DNA of 64,000 nt, taken from contig NC_081414.1 of the NCBI RefSeq assembly GCF_030272615.1, forward strand, positions 821,989,896 through 822,053,895, read 5' to 3'. The notes beneath the pieces are model-generated. The model saw nothing but the letters and a program-made list of their open reading frames with translations. It searched no databases and was not told where the DNA came from. This document shows, piece after piece, positions 1 to 11,296 of this stretch; positions within the stretch are counted from its first letter, which is position 1; every line of letters begins with the position of its first letter. The translations under genes were made by a program, and so were the position numbers. The DNA is from Cryptomeria japonica. Taxonomy: Eukaryota; Streptophyta; Pinopsida; Cupressales; Cupressaceae.

Positions 1-1914
1 ATCATCAACAACAATGTGAATGCAACATCAGGTGTGCCTCCTATTTCTAAATTTTTCAAGAAAGAAAGAAAGTATACTCCTTTGAATGAGTCATTGCATA
101 GTATTATGAATAAGTTATTGGAACAAAATGTGCTTACTCTTCCTCCTATAAGGCAAATTGATCCTGCAAAGATTACTTCACCTTATTTTGATAACAAATC
201 TTTTTGTCACTTTCATTGTCAGCCTGGGCATGATATTGAAAAATGTTTTTCTTTAAAGGGTAAAATTCAAGATTTGATTGATAATAATACTATTTCTGTT
301 TCTGGAGTGAATGATAAAGGCAACACATCTGTAGCTCCTCCTAACCAAAATCTTTAGATTTTTACTGATCCATTACCTTCTCATACCTCTAATGCGATTG
401 AGGCTAATGATTCTTCTCTCTCATCAGATGGTCTTGTGTCTATGACTCCGAATGTGATTAACTTTGTAGAGTAGCAAGAAAACCCTAAAGAACCTTCCAT
501 CACATTTGATTCTAGTGAAACTATCAGGGCACCTGATGGTCCTTTATACATAGTTGCAAAAGTCAAGAATACACCTTGCCGTGGAGTGCTTATTGATCCT
601 TCATGCATGGTTAATGTTATTACTGAAGAATTTCTTTTTACTTTGCAATTGAATCAAGTGATCTATGACAAAACAGATGTGGTTGTGAAATTATTTGATG
701 CATTTTCTTCTCCTGCAATTGGTTCTATTACATTACCTATTGAGGTCCATAACAAATCCCTTAATGTGAACTTTTCTATTATTCCTTCATCCGAACAATT
801 TCGTGTGAAGCTAGGCTATCCTTGGCTATCTTCCATGAAAGCTATTGCTTCTCCTATTCACAAGTGTTTAAAATTTCCCCATAATGGTGAAGTTGTTACT
901 GTCAATCATAGTCTCTTTAAACCAGCTGAAAGAACCTCTAGTGTTCCTATTGATTACTTTTGGCCTAAACAATTCCAATCTCTTCCTCCGTGAAGTGATC
1001 ATCTTTTCAAATCTTATCAAAAGTGGAAAACAGATATGATCCTATCTTTAAGCGAACCTAGAACACCTAAACTTGACATTCCTATCATTCTTGAGAAGGA
1101 AGTTCTTCCTTTGAAAGATAAAACTAATGTCTTTCCTCAAGAAGATTCCCAACCCATCCCTATGGATGTGACTATGTCTATGCCTAATAAACTTTCTAAA
1201 AGTAGACCTATACCTCCTCGTCATGATGGACTTGGTCTCCTTCCTAAACCAAAAATTCCTCCTTTATATGGAGCAGTTCCTCCTCCGTCCTTTTATAGAG
1301 AAAAGAGACCTTCTTCTTCTCCTATTATCCAGCCTAAGAGACCACAACCTAAACACCCAAGTGATAAGGATGAGAACATTCCTCCTCCTCAATCTTCTCC
1401 ACTTCCTACTAAGACTAGACGAAATCATTCTGCACATGAACGCCGATGAAAGCGTCGTCTTAGAGCTCAAGCAGCTGCTTCTCAAACTTTGCAATCTCCA
1501 AAGACACCTTCAACAAGCATTATTCCATTTTCTCCTCAGCCGAGAATTGAGCCAAAATCTCCTAAACATAAGATGCATGATGGTCTTGATCCTGTGCGAG
1601 TTAAAGATCCTATTTTTATAAATCTTGATGATGATATAGATGAAAATGTTATTCATGCTGAACATGTTACTCCTCTTGCTTCTGATAGTGAATATGAACT
1701 TGTTGATATTGATAACCATTTATCTAATGAATTTTCTAAAGCACTTATCCTAGCTCCTAGACAAGAACAACGTGGCTCGGAACATGAACATAGCCCTTGT
1801 TTGGATCTTGTGATAGCTCCATCTGCTGTGTTGGATGTTCCTCCTCTAGCGTGTTCCCTGCCTTCCCAAAACATTGATCAGCAAGATCGGGGGGTAGATG
1901 ACATGCTAGATTAG
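1..1914 (+). pseudogene. gag-protease-like polyprotein of copy 1, C-terminal two thirds, four in-frame stops
   Basis: One reading frame (frame 1) runs from the window edge to TAG at 1912-1914. Stops interrupt it at 355-357 (TAG), 472-474 (TAG), 991-993 (TGA) and 1447-1449 (TGA); there is no frameshift. Visible in order: a CHHC zinc-knuckle-like motif near 205-245 (CHFHCQPGHDIEKC), an aspartic-protease-like segment near 580-640 (GVLIDPSCMVNVI, where copy 2 has DSS), and a long Pro/Ser-rich tail with a basic patch near 1415-1460. Aligned to copy 2, both TGA stops replace CGA and the TAG at 472 replaces CAG. The first stop replaces AAG. Tat-type gypsy gag proteins carry this CHHC pattern. The protein would package element RNA in cytoplasmic particles; this copy is dead. 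Confidence 0.85.
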
Positions 1915-2642
1915 TTACATTAGCATAGTAGATTCTCTCCTCCTCTCTTTTGTTACTTCTTCTATATGTTATTCTCATTCTTCTATTTGTTGTCCTTAGT
2001 GTTGTCTACTTGAGGACGATGCAAAGCATTGAGATCTCTTTTGGTCTCTCTCATGTTGACTCAAAGGACACATGTGTTCCCTTCTTCTAGGTGACCTTCC
2101 TTGATTGGGGAATGAAGAACAATTATGCATACATACATATGATATATATACATGAATTATCATACAGCATACTGACCCCGAGGAAAGCGAAGTCACCTCG
2201 TGCTTTGTGTTTGTGTCTATTATCCTGGGGTTTATCTCACACTTGGGGGCTAAATCTTTGTGATAACGTGCTCCTTTCCTTTCTCATTTCTTATGTGTAT
2301 CACTATGTTAAAACAATCACCCCCGTTGAGGCGTGTGTGATCGCTTTAACATAGGGGGGCATACACCCTGTCTACCCTTTCAAGATACTTGAAAATTTCT
2401 TGGCGAACTTAGCTTTGCCTTGAAAATTTTTGGTATTTCTTTTGCATGACTCATAGTGAGGGAACCTTACTACTGACAGTCATGGTTCTCCATCGTGATC
2501 TTCCCTTTTACTTTGTTAATCGAATTCATAAGATCCCTAGTCCACTGGGGGCTTCGTGTGTCTTGCCTCCTTGACGTGGTGAAAGTCTTTCAATGTTGTT
2601 TCCTTGTACTTTACCGGAAGTATGAGCATACATACTCCCGCT
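1915..2642 (+). other. 3' untranslated region of copy 1
   Basis: No coding signal is seen. The stretch is colinear with copy 2 (52475-53203, reversed), including a CCCC-rich block around 2320-2360 and the lead-in to the polypurine tract. A pol region would normally sit here in an autonomous gypsy element. Confidence 0.7.
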
Positions 2643-2657
2643 AAAGTGGGGGCTAAA
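2643..2657 (+). other. polypurine tract of copy 1
   Basis: AAAGTGGGGGCTAAA directly precedes the LTR start (TGTAGCGTCC). The same sequence lies at the matching position in copy 2. This is where plus-strand DNA synthesis is primed in LTR elements. Confidence 0.75.
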
Positions 2658-2830
2658 TGTAGCGTCCTAAAATTGTGACACTTGCAATTTTGACTGCATT
2701 TTGGTCTTCATGATGGCGACGCAACACGCAACCTGAATGGAGACCCCGAAACCTATTTTTGACACCAAAAACTACATTTTCTAGCACCCTGGCCTGAACC
2801 TCCTTTGCACCCTGTTGTCCCGGGAGGTGG

Positions 2831-2948
2831 GACCAGAGTGCCCAGCGCCTTGGTCTTTCAGGACTAGGGCGCCCAGCGCCCTGGTCGTTCAGGACCAGGG
2901 CGCCCAGTGCCCTGGTCCCCCAGGACCATGGCGCCCAGCGCCCTGGTC
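2831..2948. repeat. four tandem GC-rich perfect or near-perfect hairpins in U3
   Basis: Four 25-bp units start at 2831, 2862, 2893 and 2924 (period 31 bp). The consensus unit is an inverted repeat with 11-bp arms, GACCAGGGCGC and GCGCCCTGGTC, around a CCA loop. They lie about 125-240 bp upstream of the TATA box. Copy 2 LTRs have three units at the same place. The block is far more GC-rich than its surroundings. Confidence 0.85.
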
Positions 2949-3071
2949 CCTGGGCCTTTTTTGGGCCCGGTCTCCTATGGGGTCTCGGGTCTTTTTGTTT
3001 GCAATTTGGAAATTAACTTTCCTAGTCGGCCTAAGGTCGGGAAAATCAGTCTTTTAACCCTAATTGGCAAG

Positions 3072-3080
3072 TATATAAAC
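3072..3080 (+). promoter_or_regulatory. TATA box of the copy 1 LTR
   Basis: TATATAAAC is embedded in CAAGTATATAAACTA and is conserved in both LTRs of copy 2 (52078-52086 and 58703-58711). It places transcription start, and so the U3/R border, about 30 bp downstream, near 3105. Confidence 0.65.
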
Positions 3081-3315
3081 TAGATTTTCCTCTCTCATTT
3101 GGATATATACATACATGACAGTACAAGGCATGGAAACTATACTCAAGCATTCAAGCATTCAAGCATTCCTTCTAAGTCTCCATTCAAGGCTAAGTGTTGC
3201 ATTCAAGGCAAGGATTCAACCATTGAAGAGGAGATCACTTACTACATGCTACAACATACAACAAACAACAACATCTATACCTTCGCACATAAGGATACAA
3301 ACATCCTTACAACAA

Positions 3316-3317
3316 GG
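3316..3317 (+). other. splice-like junction where copy 2 LTRs hold a 138-bp intron-like segment
   Basis: Here the sequence reads ACAACAAG joined to GTTGCAGG. In both copy 2 LTRs the same two halves are separated by 138 bp that begin GTAT and end GTGTAG. The junction is exact to the base, as expected for a spliced transcript copied back into DNA. Confidence 0.7.
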
Positions 3318-3802
3318 TTGCAGGTACGCGGCTGAAATTGAAGATCTGGAATCCTTGTGCAGAGACAAACAGATCCCCCTTCATTTCGTGGATTTTTCGG
3401 AGGACCGTGGCGCCGGGCACCATCGTCCCGACAACGTTTGCTCAAATTTGCAGGACAGCGCCGTATCGACATTTTACTGCTAATTCCAGGTCCGCAGCTT
3501 CATACTATATCCCTATCTCAGTTTATAAGCGAATCTTTATCACTTTCTATGCATGCCGAGCTTGATTCTTCTATCAAAATTCTTTACAAAAGAGGGTAGC
3601 CTTGCTTTCTTAACCCTTGAAACGCATTTAGCATCCAATCTTGCCTTGTGTGGGATTGGATCTTGTGGGTTTCAACCCCTCTTTTGAATGTAAAGTATCT
3701 CCCTTAAGTGAAAACCATCAACCCTAGCAACCTCCCTTCTCTCTCCTCAGAGTTAGAAGAGGGGAGAGCAACTAGGGTTCGATTGCGATTTTCCGCTTGT
3801 AT

Positions 3803-4254
3803 GTATGCTTTTTATGCATTTTTAGCTAGATTTTTAAAGATTTTTAGCTGTTTTTAGTGCGAATACATGCCCTAGGTTTTCATACTTTCTTTAAGCACAT
3901 TTATTCATTTTTAAAGCACATTTGTATTTTTGCATGGCGCATATGATATTTATCATGGCACATATGAATTTTCATTTAGCACATATGATTTAGTGCATAC
4001 AACAACTGTTGTAGTGCATATGAGATAGAGTTAGTTTTTTGATATTTTGTGAATTTTTTGAAGTTGTTAAATTTTATTTTTGGAAGGTAGATGATGTTTA
4101 GTACTGAGTTTAATGATCGCTTTGTCATGATTTCATCCAATTTTATAAAAAATGTGGATTGGTGATAGTAATAGGACTTGGTGAGATGTCGAATTGATGT
4201 GTTGATTGAGAGAGTGTAGGATCAAAATTCTAGTGTGACTGGTGTCACAAATAG
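3803..4254. other. AT-rich DNA downstream of copy 1, no gene seen
   Basis: Low-complexity T- and A-rich sequence with short words such as GCACATATGA repeated at 3950-4025. No open frame or RNA gene is recognisable. Confidence 0.5.
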
Positions 4255-4760
4255 GATACTTGATTTTGATATGAGACAATTGATTGTGATATGGATCACT
4301 AGATTCGATATGGGTCATGTGATTTGATATGGGTGATGTGATTTTATATGGGTCATGTGATTTCAATATGAGTCATTGATGTTGATATGGGTCACTTGAG
4401 TCGATATGAGCCAATGGATTTGATAGGACATAACTTTGTTTTCCATATGGGATAACTTTGATTTTGATATGGGGTGAATTCATCACTGATATGGGATAAC
4501 TGATTTGATAGGATAGGCTAAGATTAACCTACCTGGATTTGATAGCGTGACTTGCGTCACTGATAGGAGAGGTATGTTTGATTACCGATATGATAGGCTA
4601 AGATGAATCCACCTGATTGATAAGAGTTTATGATCGAAACTCCCGGATGATAGAGTGATTGATGTCACCGATAGGGGCTCGATGAGATTGATTAATATCT
4701 CATGCTTAGTGGATAAAAGATTATTTGATTGACTCATGCTGATTGATCCATTTGATAGAG
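4255..4760. repeat. degenerate GATATGGG/GATAGG-rich repeat block
   Basis: Variants of TGATATGGGTCATGTGATT recur from about 4265 to 4500 and grade into GATAGGCTAAGAT-type words that recur near 4520 and 4598. Units are imperfect and irregularly spaced. The block sits immediately upstream of the plant-mobile-domain pseudogene, and similar GATATG-rich DNA lies downstream of it. Confidence 0.6.
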
Positions 4761-4837
4761 AGAACTGATGTGGTGTGGATATTGTGATGTAGGCTACATT
4801 AGGTGTGTTGATGCTTTGAGAGTGATACCTGAAGACT

Positions 4838-6962
4838 TTGGCTATGCAGGGAGCATTGACTGATGGGGACATAGCACTTATTGCTACATGTGGTTTGTTG
4901 CACATCCTATTCATGCCTTCCTACCAGAAGAGCATGGCCTTGTTGACTGCATTAGCGGAGAGATGGCATATGGAGCATAACACCCTCCATCAATTGACCG
5001 GAGAGATCACAGTGACACCCAAGGATGTGTACAGGATACTACGAATATCGTTCACCAGAGAGCTAGTATAGTAAGATGTGGAGGAGCAAGGTGGGATTGA
5101 TGCATTGTGAGAGGTGTTTGTTGATCTGCATCATGGTGGTTATTTAGTCATGTGGCAGGACATGGTGGAACAATATGCCCCACTTTTGTCTATACTAGCA
5201 GGTTTGATTGGTGGCTTCCTTTGTCCGGATAGGAGATCGCATGGGTTCTTAGTTGGATGGGGGTGGATACTTTTATAGATGGTAAGACAACAAACATGAT
5301 ATGCATGGGGGATCTTCTTGTTGTCCCATTTGTACCACAAGGTACACTAGGTTGTATATGATGAGGGTGACAACTTAGCAGTGGGGGTCACACTTGCAAA
5401 TTTGGTCCTAGGAGCACATAGTAGTGTCTTGCCCAGTAATAGAGAGATCACGACTAGGCAAGCTACCCCATTTATTCCTGTATCAACAGATAGCTTCCCA
5501 ACCCATGCTCAAGAAGTTATAGTACTAGAGTCCTAGATGATATAGACTCAGTAGTCTAGCGGTCTTAGAGAGACTACAAGGCCTAGGAAGAGGATGCAAC
5601 AAAGATCCTTGTCCTATTCTAGAGAAGATACTTGATAGGGAGGACCCCCTATATTGTTGAGAGATTCATCTTACCTCGTGTACTCTGATAGTTTGGTCAT
5701 TCCTAGGCGATCCCATAAGGGATGGCCATCTATGCTTGAGTGCATAAGGAGAGGGAAGATTGGGGTCCCAGTTTGGACTTTGATAGAACACGGGATGAGT
5801 TCTAGGCTCTTTCTCATGTATGGTGGGATATGTGACCAGGGGTGGCGGATCCAGGCATGACAGGTCAGTATGCCCATAATTTGGTAGAGTGTCATTTTCC
5901 ATGATTGACAAGACTAAGGGAGCCAATGTAACTTTTGGAGGAGGCTGACGATGATGATGATGAGGGAGGACTTGGAGGACGGAGGGGTGAGAGGTGAGGT
6001 TGGGTTAGAAGATGAGGCAGGAGAGGTGGAGGGATAGGAAGAGTGAGAGGATAGATTGGTCGAGGAGGGGATAGAGGAGGTGGGGATGGTAGATGTGGTG
6101 GAGATGTAGGATGAGGGGTGAGAGGGAGAGGGGGTGGGTGGAGATGGCCAGGGAGGTCCATTTTAGCTAGGGGCCGCAATAGGAGGAGTAGGAGGTGGGG
6201 CCGATTAGGGTTCAAAGTTTGAGGAGACTAATGAGGAGGAGGCATCTTCTGAGGAGACTGAGTCAAAGGAGGAGGGCGAGGAAGTTATGGGTGGGATGGG
6301 AGGGGTTGGATATGATGAGGAGGAGGAGGCAGAGGATCCACAACCCTTGGTCAGGTGGAGGAGGATAGAGATTCTACCCCTAGCCACTCCTATATAGGTC
6401 AGTGTAGCATAGGTGCCACTAGTATAGAATCCCCAACCATCTCAGTCACCAGTGGTACATATTACATTGCCTCCACATCAGCAGTAGGCGAAGACAACTT
6501 CCCTTCAGTCTATGGTGTAGGGATTACAGGCACATTTGGTTTAGTCATAGGGAGAAATAGCTCAGCTTGAGGGTGTACAAGATCTGTTGATGCATACACG
6601 GACACAGATTACCTAGTTACAGGGGCAGGTTGCCTAGTTAAAGGGACAGGTCATTCAGTTGATAGCTAATCGTGATACAAAGATAGAGTGATGGGGTCGT
6701 GTAGAGCAGCTTGCACAAACAATCCAATAGATTGTTGCCTAGGGTTTGACCAGCGATACTATTAGAGATCTTATGTGTCAATTCAAGAGGGCTGAGTATT
6801 ACAGGAGCTTGTATCATCAGGTTGTGCCGCCAGAGCAATGAGCACCATTGTTTGTACCTAGCTCATAGTGTAGGGGCTCTCAGAGATAGGCTGACAACCA
6901 AGGAGTCACGATGCCTAGGAGAGATCCCAGAGGTGGTGGTACAGGTGTAGGTGGAGGTGGTC
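4838..6962 (+). pseudogene. plant-mobile-domain (PMD-like) transposon protein, heavily decayed
   Basis: The best segment (4838-5071, 77 residues) contains ALAERWHMEHNTLHQLTGEI followed by VTPKDVYRIL. This resembles the LxERWxPxTHTFHLxxGEMTxTLxDVxxLLGL core of the plant mobile domain found in MAIL-type proteins and in plant transposons. After the TAG at 5069-5071, further PMD-like pieces are readable between stops: LIGGFLCPDRRSHGFLVGWG near 5200-5265, WGIFLLSHLYHKVH near 5305-5350, and W-rich pieces at 5654-5860. A Glu/Gly-rich acidic stretch (5930-6350) and a decayed coiled-coil-like tail (6580-6840) follow. At least ten stops break it. It might belong to a DNA transposon or be a degraded retroelement passenger. 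Confidence 0.6.
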
Positions 6963-6984
6963 CTAGTGCCCGATAGACAAATTC

Positions 6985-8260
6985 AAGCAGCAACCACTCT
7001 TAGATTTCCCTCTTACGATGTATTTTTTCTCACATGGATGAGATGATGTATACTTTGATATTCTTTTGATCATTTGATATGATGTACTCATTGATGTATA
7101 TTTGAGCCTTTGTAATATGAGGTATATGATTGATCTTGGATAGTGATGATCCTGAGCTTTTGTTGATGCACATTTATTGTTTGATATGATATTCAAGGAC
7201 ATTTGGACATTATTCTTTCCATTGATTTATTTTGACATGAATCAGTACTTTTCCTTTGGATCGACATGGGTCACACATGCATGATGATATGATACTGCTA
7301 TGCTTATACATGATATGGATCCATTTACTTTGATGATCTAGATGCTTTGATATGTAGATCTACATGATTTTATTTTGATGATGCTATTTATGTGATATGT
7401 GTGATGATATGATTTATGATGTTGTGATCTAGTTATTTTGAAGGTGATATGCCTATGTGATGATGTTTACTTCTATGCAAATGCTTTTGATATGCAAATG
7501 AGTTGATGATATGGATTCTATATGTGATGAATGTATGTTGTATTATGCTTCTGTGATGCAATGTCCACTTATGTGATATGAATGCAATGCACATGTGATA
7601 TTCATATGAAAAATTCCCCTAACATGTTAATGTTTTTTATGATGAGATGATAAATGCTTGTGTTAAATTTACCAATGGTAAAGATATGATGTGATCAATA
7701 AATGATTTAAATGATATGCAGTTTGAATGCTTAATAATAGGAAATGTAATGATATGATACTAAATGGTATAAAATGATACTAAAATGATAATATATGTTA
7801 TGTTAATTTTTTAATGAAATGATATGAAATGGAATGATATTTAAATGATACGAATTTATTAATGATACTAAATGAAATGATACTAAATGATAATTATTTT
7901 ATATGATAACTAAATGCACTTGCTAAATGAATGAAATGAGGATGCAACTAAATGCATTTTTAAAATAATAACGAGATGATAATGCAACTAAATGCACTTT
8001 TTAAATGATAATGATAATGCAACTAAATTCATTTGTAAATGATATGAAATGAGATGTATCTTGAAAATGAGATGCAAAATTAACAAGATAATGCAATGAG
8101 ATGTATTTTTAAAACGAGATGCAAAATGATACTAATGCAACTTTTAAATGATATTAACCAACCAATGATATTCAGATAAGTGGATATGATTAATTAATGC
8201 AACTAAATGCAAGCGAATATGATATGTAATGATCTCTCATTGCTGATATAGTCATCCTTG
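6985..8260. repeat. ATGATA/ATGATATG-rich low-complexity repeat
   Basis: Short words such as GATATGAT, AAATGATA and AACTAAATGC recur throughout, with no strict period. The densest part is 7680-8160. It looks like a decayed microsatellite-derived array. No coding signal is present. Confidence 0.65.
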
Positions 8261-9129
8261 TGATCAAATTTTATAGTGCTTCCCTTTTTATCATCATTGA
8301 GCCTTTGATATGTTGAAAGATGATACAAGCATCATGGTATAACTGAACCATAATGACCTAAGTATAACTTACACAAATTTTGATATTGTAAGATAGCACA
8401 AGCATCGAGGTATAATTGAACCAAGATGACCTGAGTGTTGCTTGCGTAAAAAGGACAAGAGTTAACCTATGTCCTATGCAAATTGGTAAAGTCCTCAGAG
8501 ATATGTTGCCTGATCATGTTTTAAGACAAATTTGCATAGAGATAGGGTTCCACTAAAAAACAACAGACAAAGAAAAATAAGACTCCCTCCTTGCGTCTCT
8601 AGTTTCAAGACATAATTGAGTCTCTTAGGAGATATGATATCAAAAATAAAAAACAACCATAGGTGAACATGCATACTATCCTATGTATCGTGTCAAATAA
8701 AACATCTTGCAGGTAGATCTTTGTTTAGTTTGCTCAGTTCTTCATTTTGATGTCTACCATCGATTGTTACAATCTTTGTTTTCATTCAAGCATCTATGTT
8801 TGTGTTGTTTTTTTTGAACCAAAAGGCGAGATGCCCCTAGTTAAGATCGAGATTCTATCCCTAGCTATGGAAAATTCTTTCGATATGGATATATACACTG
8901 ATCACCAAGCCATGGTGAGATATGATGCAGATAACTATTTGGATAACCAAGGATAGTGACTATGCTAAGTGTGTCCAAGATTGTGTTGTGTTTATAGGTT
9001 TTATGATAGCCATTGGCTTATCTTAGATGGATGCTAAAGATATGATATATGTACCTATAAATGGAAGAGCCAATCTATCAGAAATAGTGCCTGTTTTCAA
9101 GTTTTCACTACTTGCTTTAATTGCACTTT
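8261..9129. other. stretch between repeat block and gypsy remnant, no gene seen
   Basis: The position corresponds to where the 3' untranslated part and LTR of the minus-strand gypsy element would lie, but no TG...CA LTR or matching repeat is found in the window. The 8747-8956 frame on the plus strand resembles nothing recognisable. Confidence 0.4.
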
Positions 9130-10400
9130 TTAATTTTTATTAATTTTTTGTATTTTTCTTGATTTTTTGTTTTTTTGTATTTTTCCCTTATCTGTGCATT
9201 GGATAACTCGTGTATAGAAATTTTTGAGGTAAAAGTTTTTGATAGGTTCATCAAACAGGTCCCCTTCTAATGTGACAACTGATATGCCCCTGATCCAAAG
9301 GTTTATATGATGACAAAAGGACCTAGCCAATTTGGTTCAAGCTTGCCCTTATTTTCCCGATCCTGTTGATTGCGGAGATTTTCCTTTAGTACCAATTCAC
9401 CGATTTGAAATTATATTGGCTTTAATTTGTGATTGTAGCTCCGACACATGAGTTGCTGATATGCTTTGATGTGATCAAAAGCACATTGTTGGTGCTCATC
9501 CAACAACTCTAACTCTTGTAGTTTGTTTACCCGATATTCCTCATCTGGAATGAGTCCCTTTAGTGATACTCTGAGTGATGGATTCTCAACCTTCATAGGT
9601 AGAATAGCCTCTGATCCATACACAAGTGAGTATGGTGTTTCTCCTATAGGCGTGCAGATGCTAGTTTTGTAGGCCCATAATGCTAGGTTGAGTTGGACAT
9701 ACCAATCACGACCAGCCTCGTTCACTATTTTCTTAAGGATTTTAAGGATGGTTTTGTTTGAGGCCTCTGTTGGGCCATTCCTTTGTGGATAGTAAGGTGT
9801 GGAGAAATGATGTTGGATATGGAATAATTCACATAGTTCTCGCACATCTTAATTTCTTAAGGGTATTTCATTATTAGTGATAATGGAACTAGGAATGCCA
9901 TACCGACAAATGAGATAATTCAAGATAAAAGAGGATATTTGTTTTGTGCTAATAGAAGTCAATGGGACATCGTCTATACACATTATAAAATACTCAGTGG
10001 CTATGATGATAAACTTATGTCCATTTGATGATGAAGGATAAATCTTGCCCACTAGGTTGAGTCCCCATTGATAGAATAGCCATGATGTAGTGAATGGTTG
10101 CAGCTCCTGTGCTGGTGCATGCATAATATTGCCTTGAATTTGTCATTTTGGACATTTTCTGGCAAAGTGGTATGATTCCTTTTCCATAGTCACCCAATAA
10201 TATCCCATCCTTACAAATGTCTTGGTGAGAGTAGGACCACTTGAATGTGTGCCACAAATACCTTCGTGGAGATCTTGCAAGGTAGTTTTAGATTCATTAT
10301 GATCAAGACATCGAAGAAGGGTAGAAGAGTACCATCGATACCTCATCGATAAAGGGTGTCAGTAGTTAGGGTGTAGCAGGCCACTTGATGAATAAAGTTG
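9130..10400 (-). pseudogene. gypsy integrase: zinc-binding, core and C-terminal parts
   Basis: The zinc-binding part (10346-10143) shows HEGICGTHSSG and a CPK end, an HHCC pattern. The core continues as WGLNLVGKIYPSS near 10070 and SSIITNNEIP near 9870, then QRNGPTEASNKTILKI near 9780 and LALWAYKTSICTPIGETPYS near 9660. Family members normally have Asp in WGLDxxG and in the xITDNG motif; here both positions read Asn, while the third catalytic residue (Glu in TEASNK) is kept. The tail (9400-9230) shows KLEPNWLGPF, typical of the region after the core. The frame breaks at about 10143 and at the TAA near 9848. Confidence 0.85.
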
Positions 10401-10488
10401 TGTTTCTATTTTAGGGATAGATCTTGTGGAAGGATATTGTCTTTTAGGTAGGCATAGATCTTTGCATAGAGGGGTGAGTCGGAACCTA

Positions 10489-10945
10489 CTATGTGGCATA
10501 TGACTTGGGATTTAGAATTGTCATAGGTAGGGGAAAACAATTGCTCCACCAGGAATTCATAACGATTCTGTTTCTTTGGTATTTGTAGGAGTTAGGCGAT
10601 GGTTGCCATGGCATCTGTAGCTTTGTTGTCCAACCTTGGAATCTACTCAAATTCGATGTCCACAAAGTACTTCTTGAAGTCATCCTCCATGCTCTTGTAG
10701 GGAATCAACTTGTCATCCTTTGTTTGATAGTCATTGTTAACCTAATTAATGACTAATTGGGAGTCTCCAAACACTTTCAACTCTATGATCATCCACTTTA
10801 TGACCATTTTGATGCCTGTTACTAGAGATTCGTACTCATCTATGTGCAAGAAAACATCAATCTGTAAGATCTTGGAATAGTGTGTCCTTCTAGAGTGATG
10901 AATAGGATGTTGACACCTAATCGATGTTGTGTATATATCCGTCAA
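10489..10945 (-). pseudogene. second (archaeal-type) RNase H of a Tat-like element
   Basis: The segment EYESLVTGIKMVIKWMIIEL followed by KVFGDSQLVIN (10850-10742) matches the EYEAxxxGLxxA...LxVxGDSxLV core of RNase H domains near the plant RVT_3 type. A further decayed part follows at 10683-10489. The conserved Glu of EYE and Asp of GDS are both visible. It lies between the first RNase H and integrase, the position of the extra RNase H in Tat elements. Confidence 0.75.
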
Positions 10946-11039
10946 AGTATAAAATCCATGGTTTTGTCGATACTATAAGAATATATGTGTCTAGAAATAC
11001 AACATGGATTGAATGGTTGTCTTGTAATGGTACTTCTGC

Positions 11040-11294
11040 TAGCCGATCTATGATAGCTTGACGTTTGATAGCCTTTATGTCTATGTACTAGATGTCAAAC
11101 TCACTTAGAATCATCACCCATTCAGCTAGCCTTCCTATAAGAGTGGCTTTTTTCAGTAGATACTTTAATGGGTCAATCTTTACTACAAGCTTGATTGTGT
11201 AAGCCAACATATAGTGTTGAAACTTTTGAGAAGAGAACACTACAACCAAACAAGCGTTTTCAATAAATATGTAGTTGAGCTCGTAACCATTCAA
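11040..11294 (-). pseudogene. gypsy reverse transcriptase C-terminal/RNase H remnant
   Basis: ENACLVVVFSSQKFQHYML (near 11255-11200) and DPLKYLLKKATLIGRLAEWV (near 11165-11110) match the tether and RNase H region that follows the reverse transcriptase palm in gypsy pol. The palm with the YxDD motif is absent; the homology stops abruptly at 11294. Confidence 0.8.
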
Positions 11295-11296
11295 TA

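Larger units (their letters stand above)
1..3802 (+). mobile_element. LTR retrotransposon copy 1 (gag-protease type), 5' part outside window
   Basis: This is the 3' half of an LTR element: gag-protease frame (1-1914), an untranslated tail (1915-2642), a polypurine tract and a 3' LTR. The whole stretch matches, in opposite orientation, the complete element at 51208-59084, which defines its borders. The window opens inside gag, so the 5' LTR and gag N-terminus cannot be seen. No reverse transcriptase, RNase H or integrase lies between the frame's stop codon and the 3' LTR, as in copy 2. The family therefore looks non-autonomous by design and not merely truncated. The LTR right edge is slightly blurred: copy 2 ends CTTTACA, whereas this copy reads CTTGTAT. 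Confidence 0.88.
2658..3802 (+). repeat. 3' LTR of copy 1, about 1145 bp, lacking the 138-bp segment of copy 2 LTRs
   Basis: The LTR starts TGTAGCGTCC and ends near 3802. It matches the two 1252-bp LTRs of copy 2 along its length. Two differences explain the shorter length. It has four instead of three units of a 31-bp hairpin repeat, and it lacks exactly the 138-bp GT...AG segment at the point 3316/3317. A TATA box lies at 3072-3080. Three tandem CAAGCATT units follow at 3144-3167, within the presumed leader. Confidence 0.85.
9130..11294 (-). mobile_element. Ty3/gypsy Tat-like pol remnant
   Basis: Reading right to left, the domains are: end of reverse transcriptase with its RNase H (11294-11040), a second RNase H (10945-10489), integrase zinc-binding region (10346-10143), integrase core (10124-9411) and integrase tail (to about 9130). 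Two RNase H domains before integrase are a hallmark of the Tat lineage. The reverse transcriptase palm is missing. The remnant stops at 11294, next to another element in head-to-head orientation. Many stops and frameshifts show it is long dead. It could derive from the kind of element that mobilised the gag-only family in this window; that is inference. Confidence 0.85.

Noticed and set aside
5892-6215. Minus-strand Pro-rich 107-codon frame
   Set aside because: Low-complexity shadow of the GA-rich acidic stretch of the plant-mobile-domain pseudogene on the other strand.
9411-9845. A working gypsy integrase from the 144-codon open frame
   Set aside because: The frame is only the C-terminal part; upstream parts have stops and both catalytic Asp are replaced.
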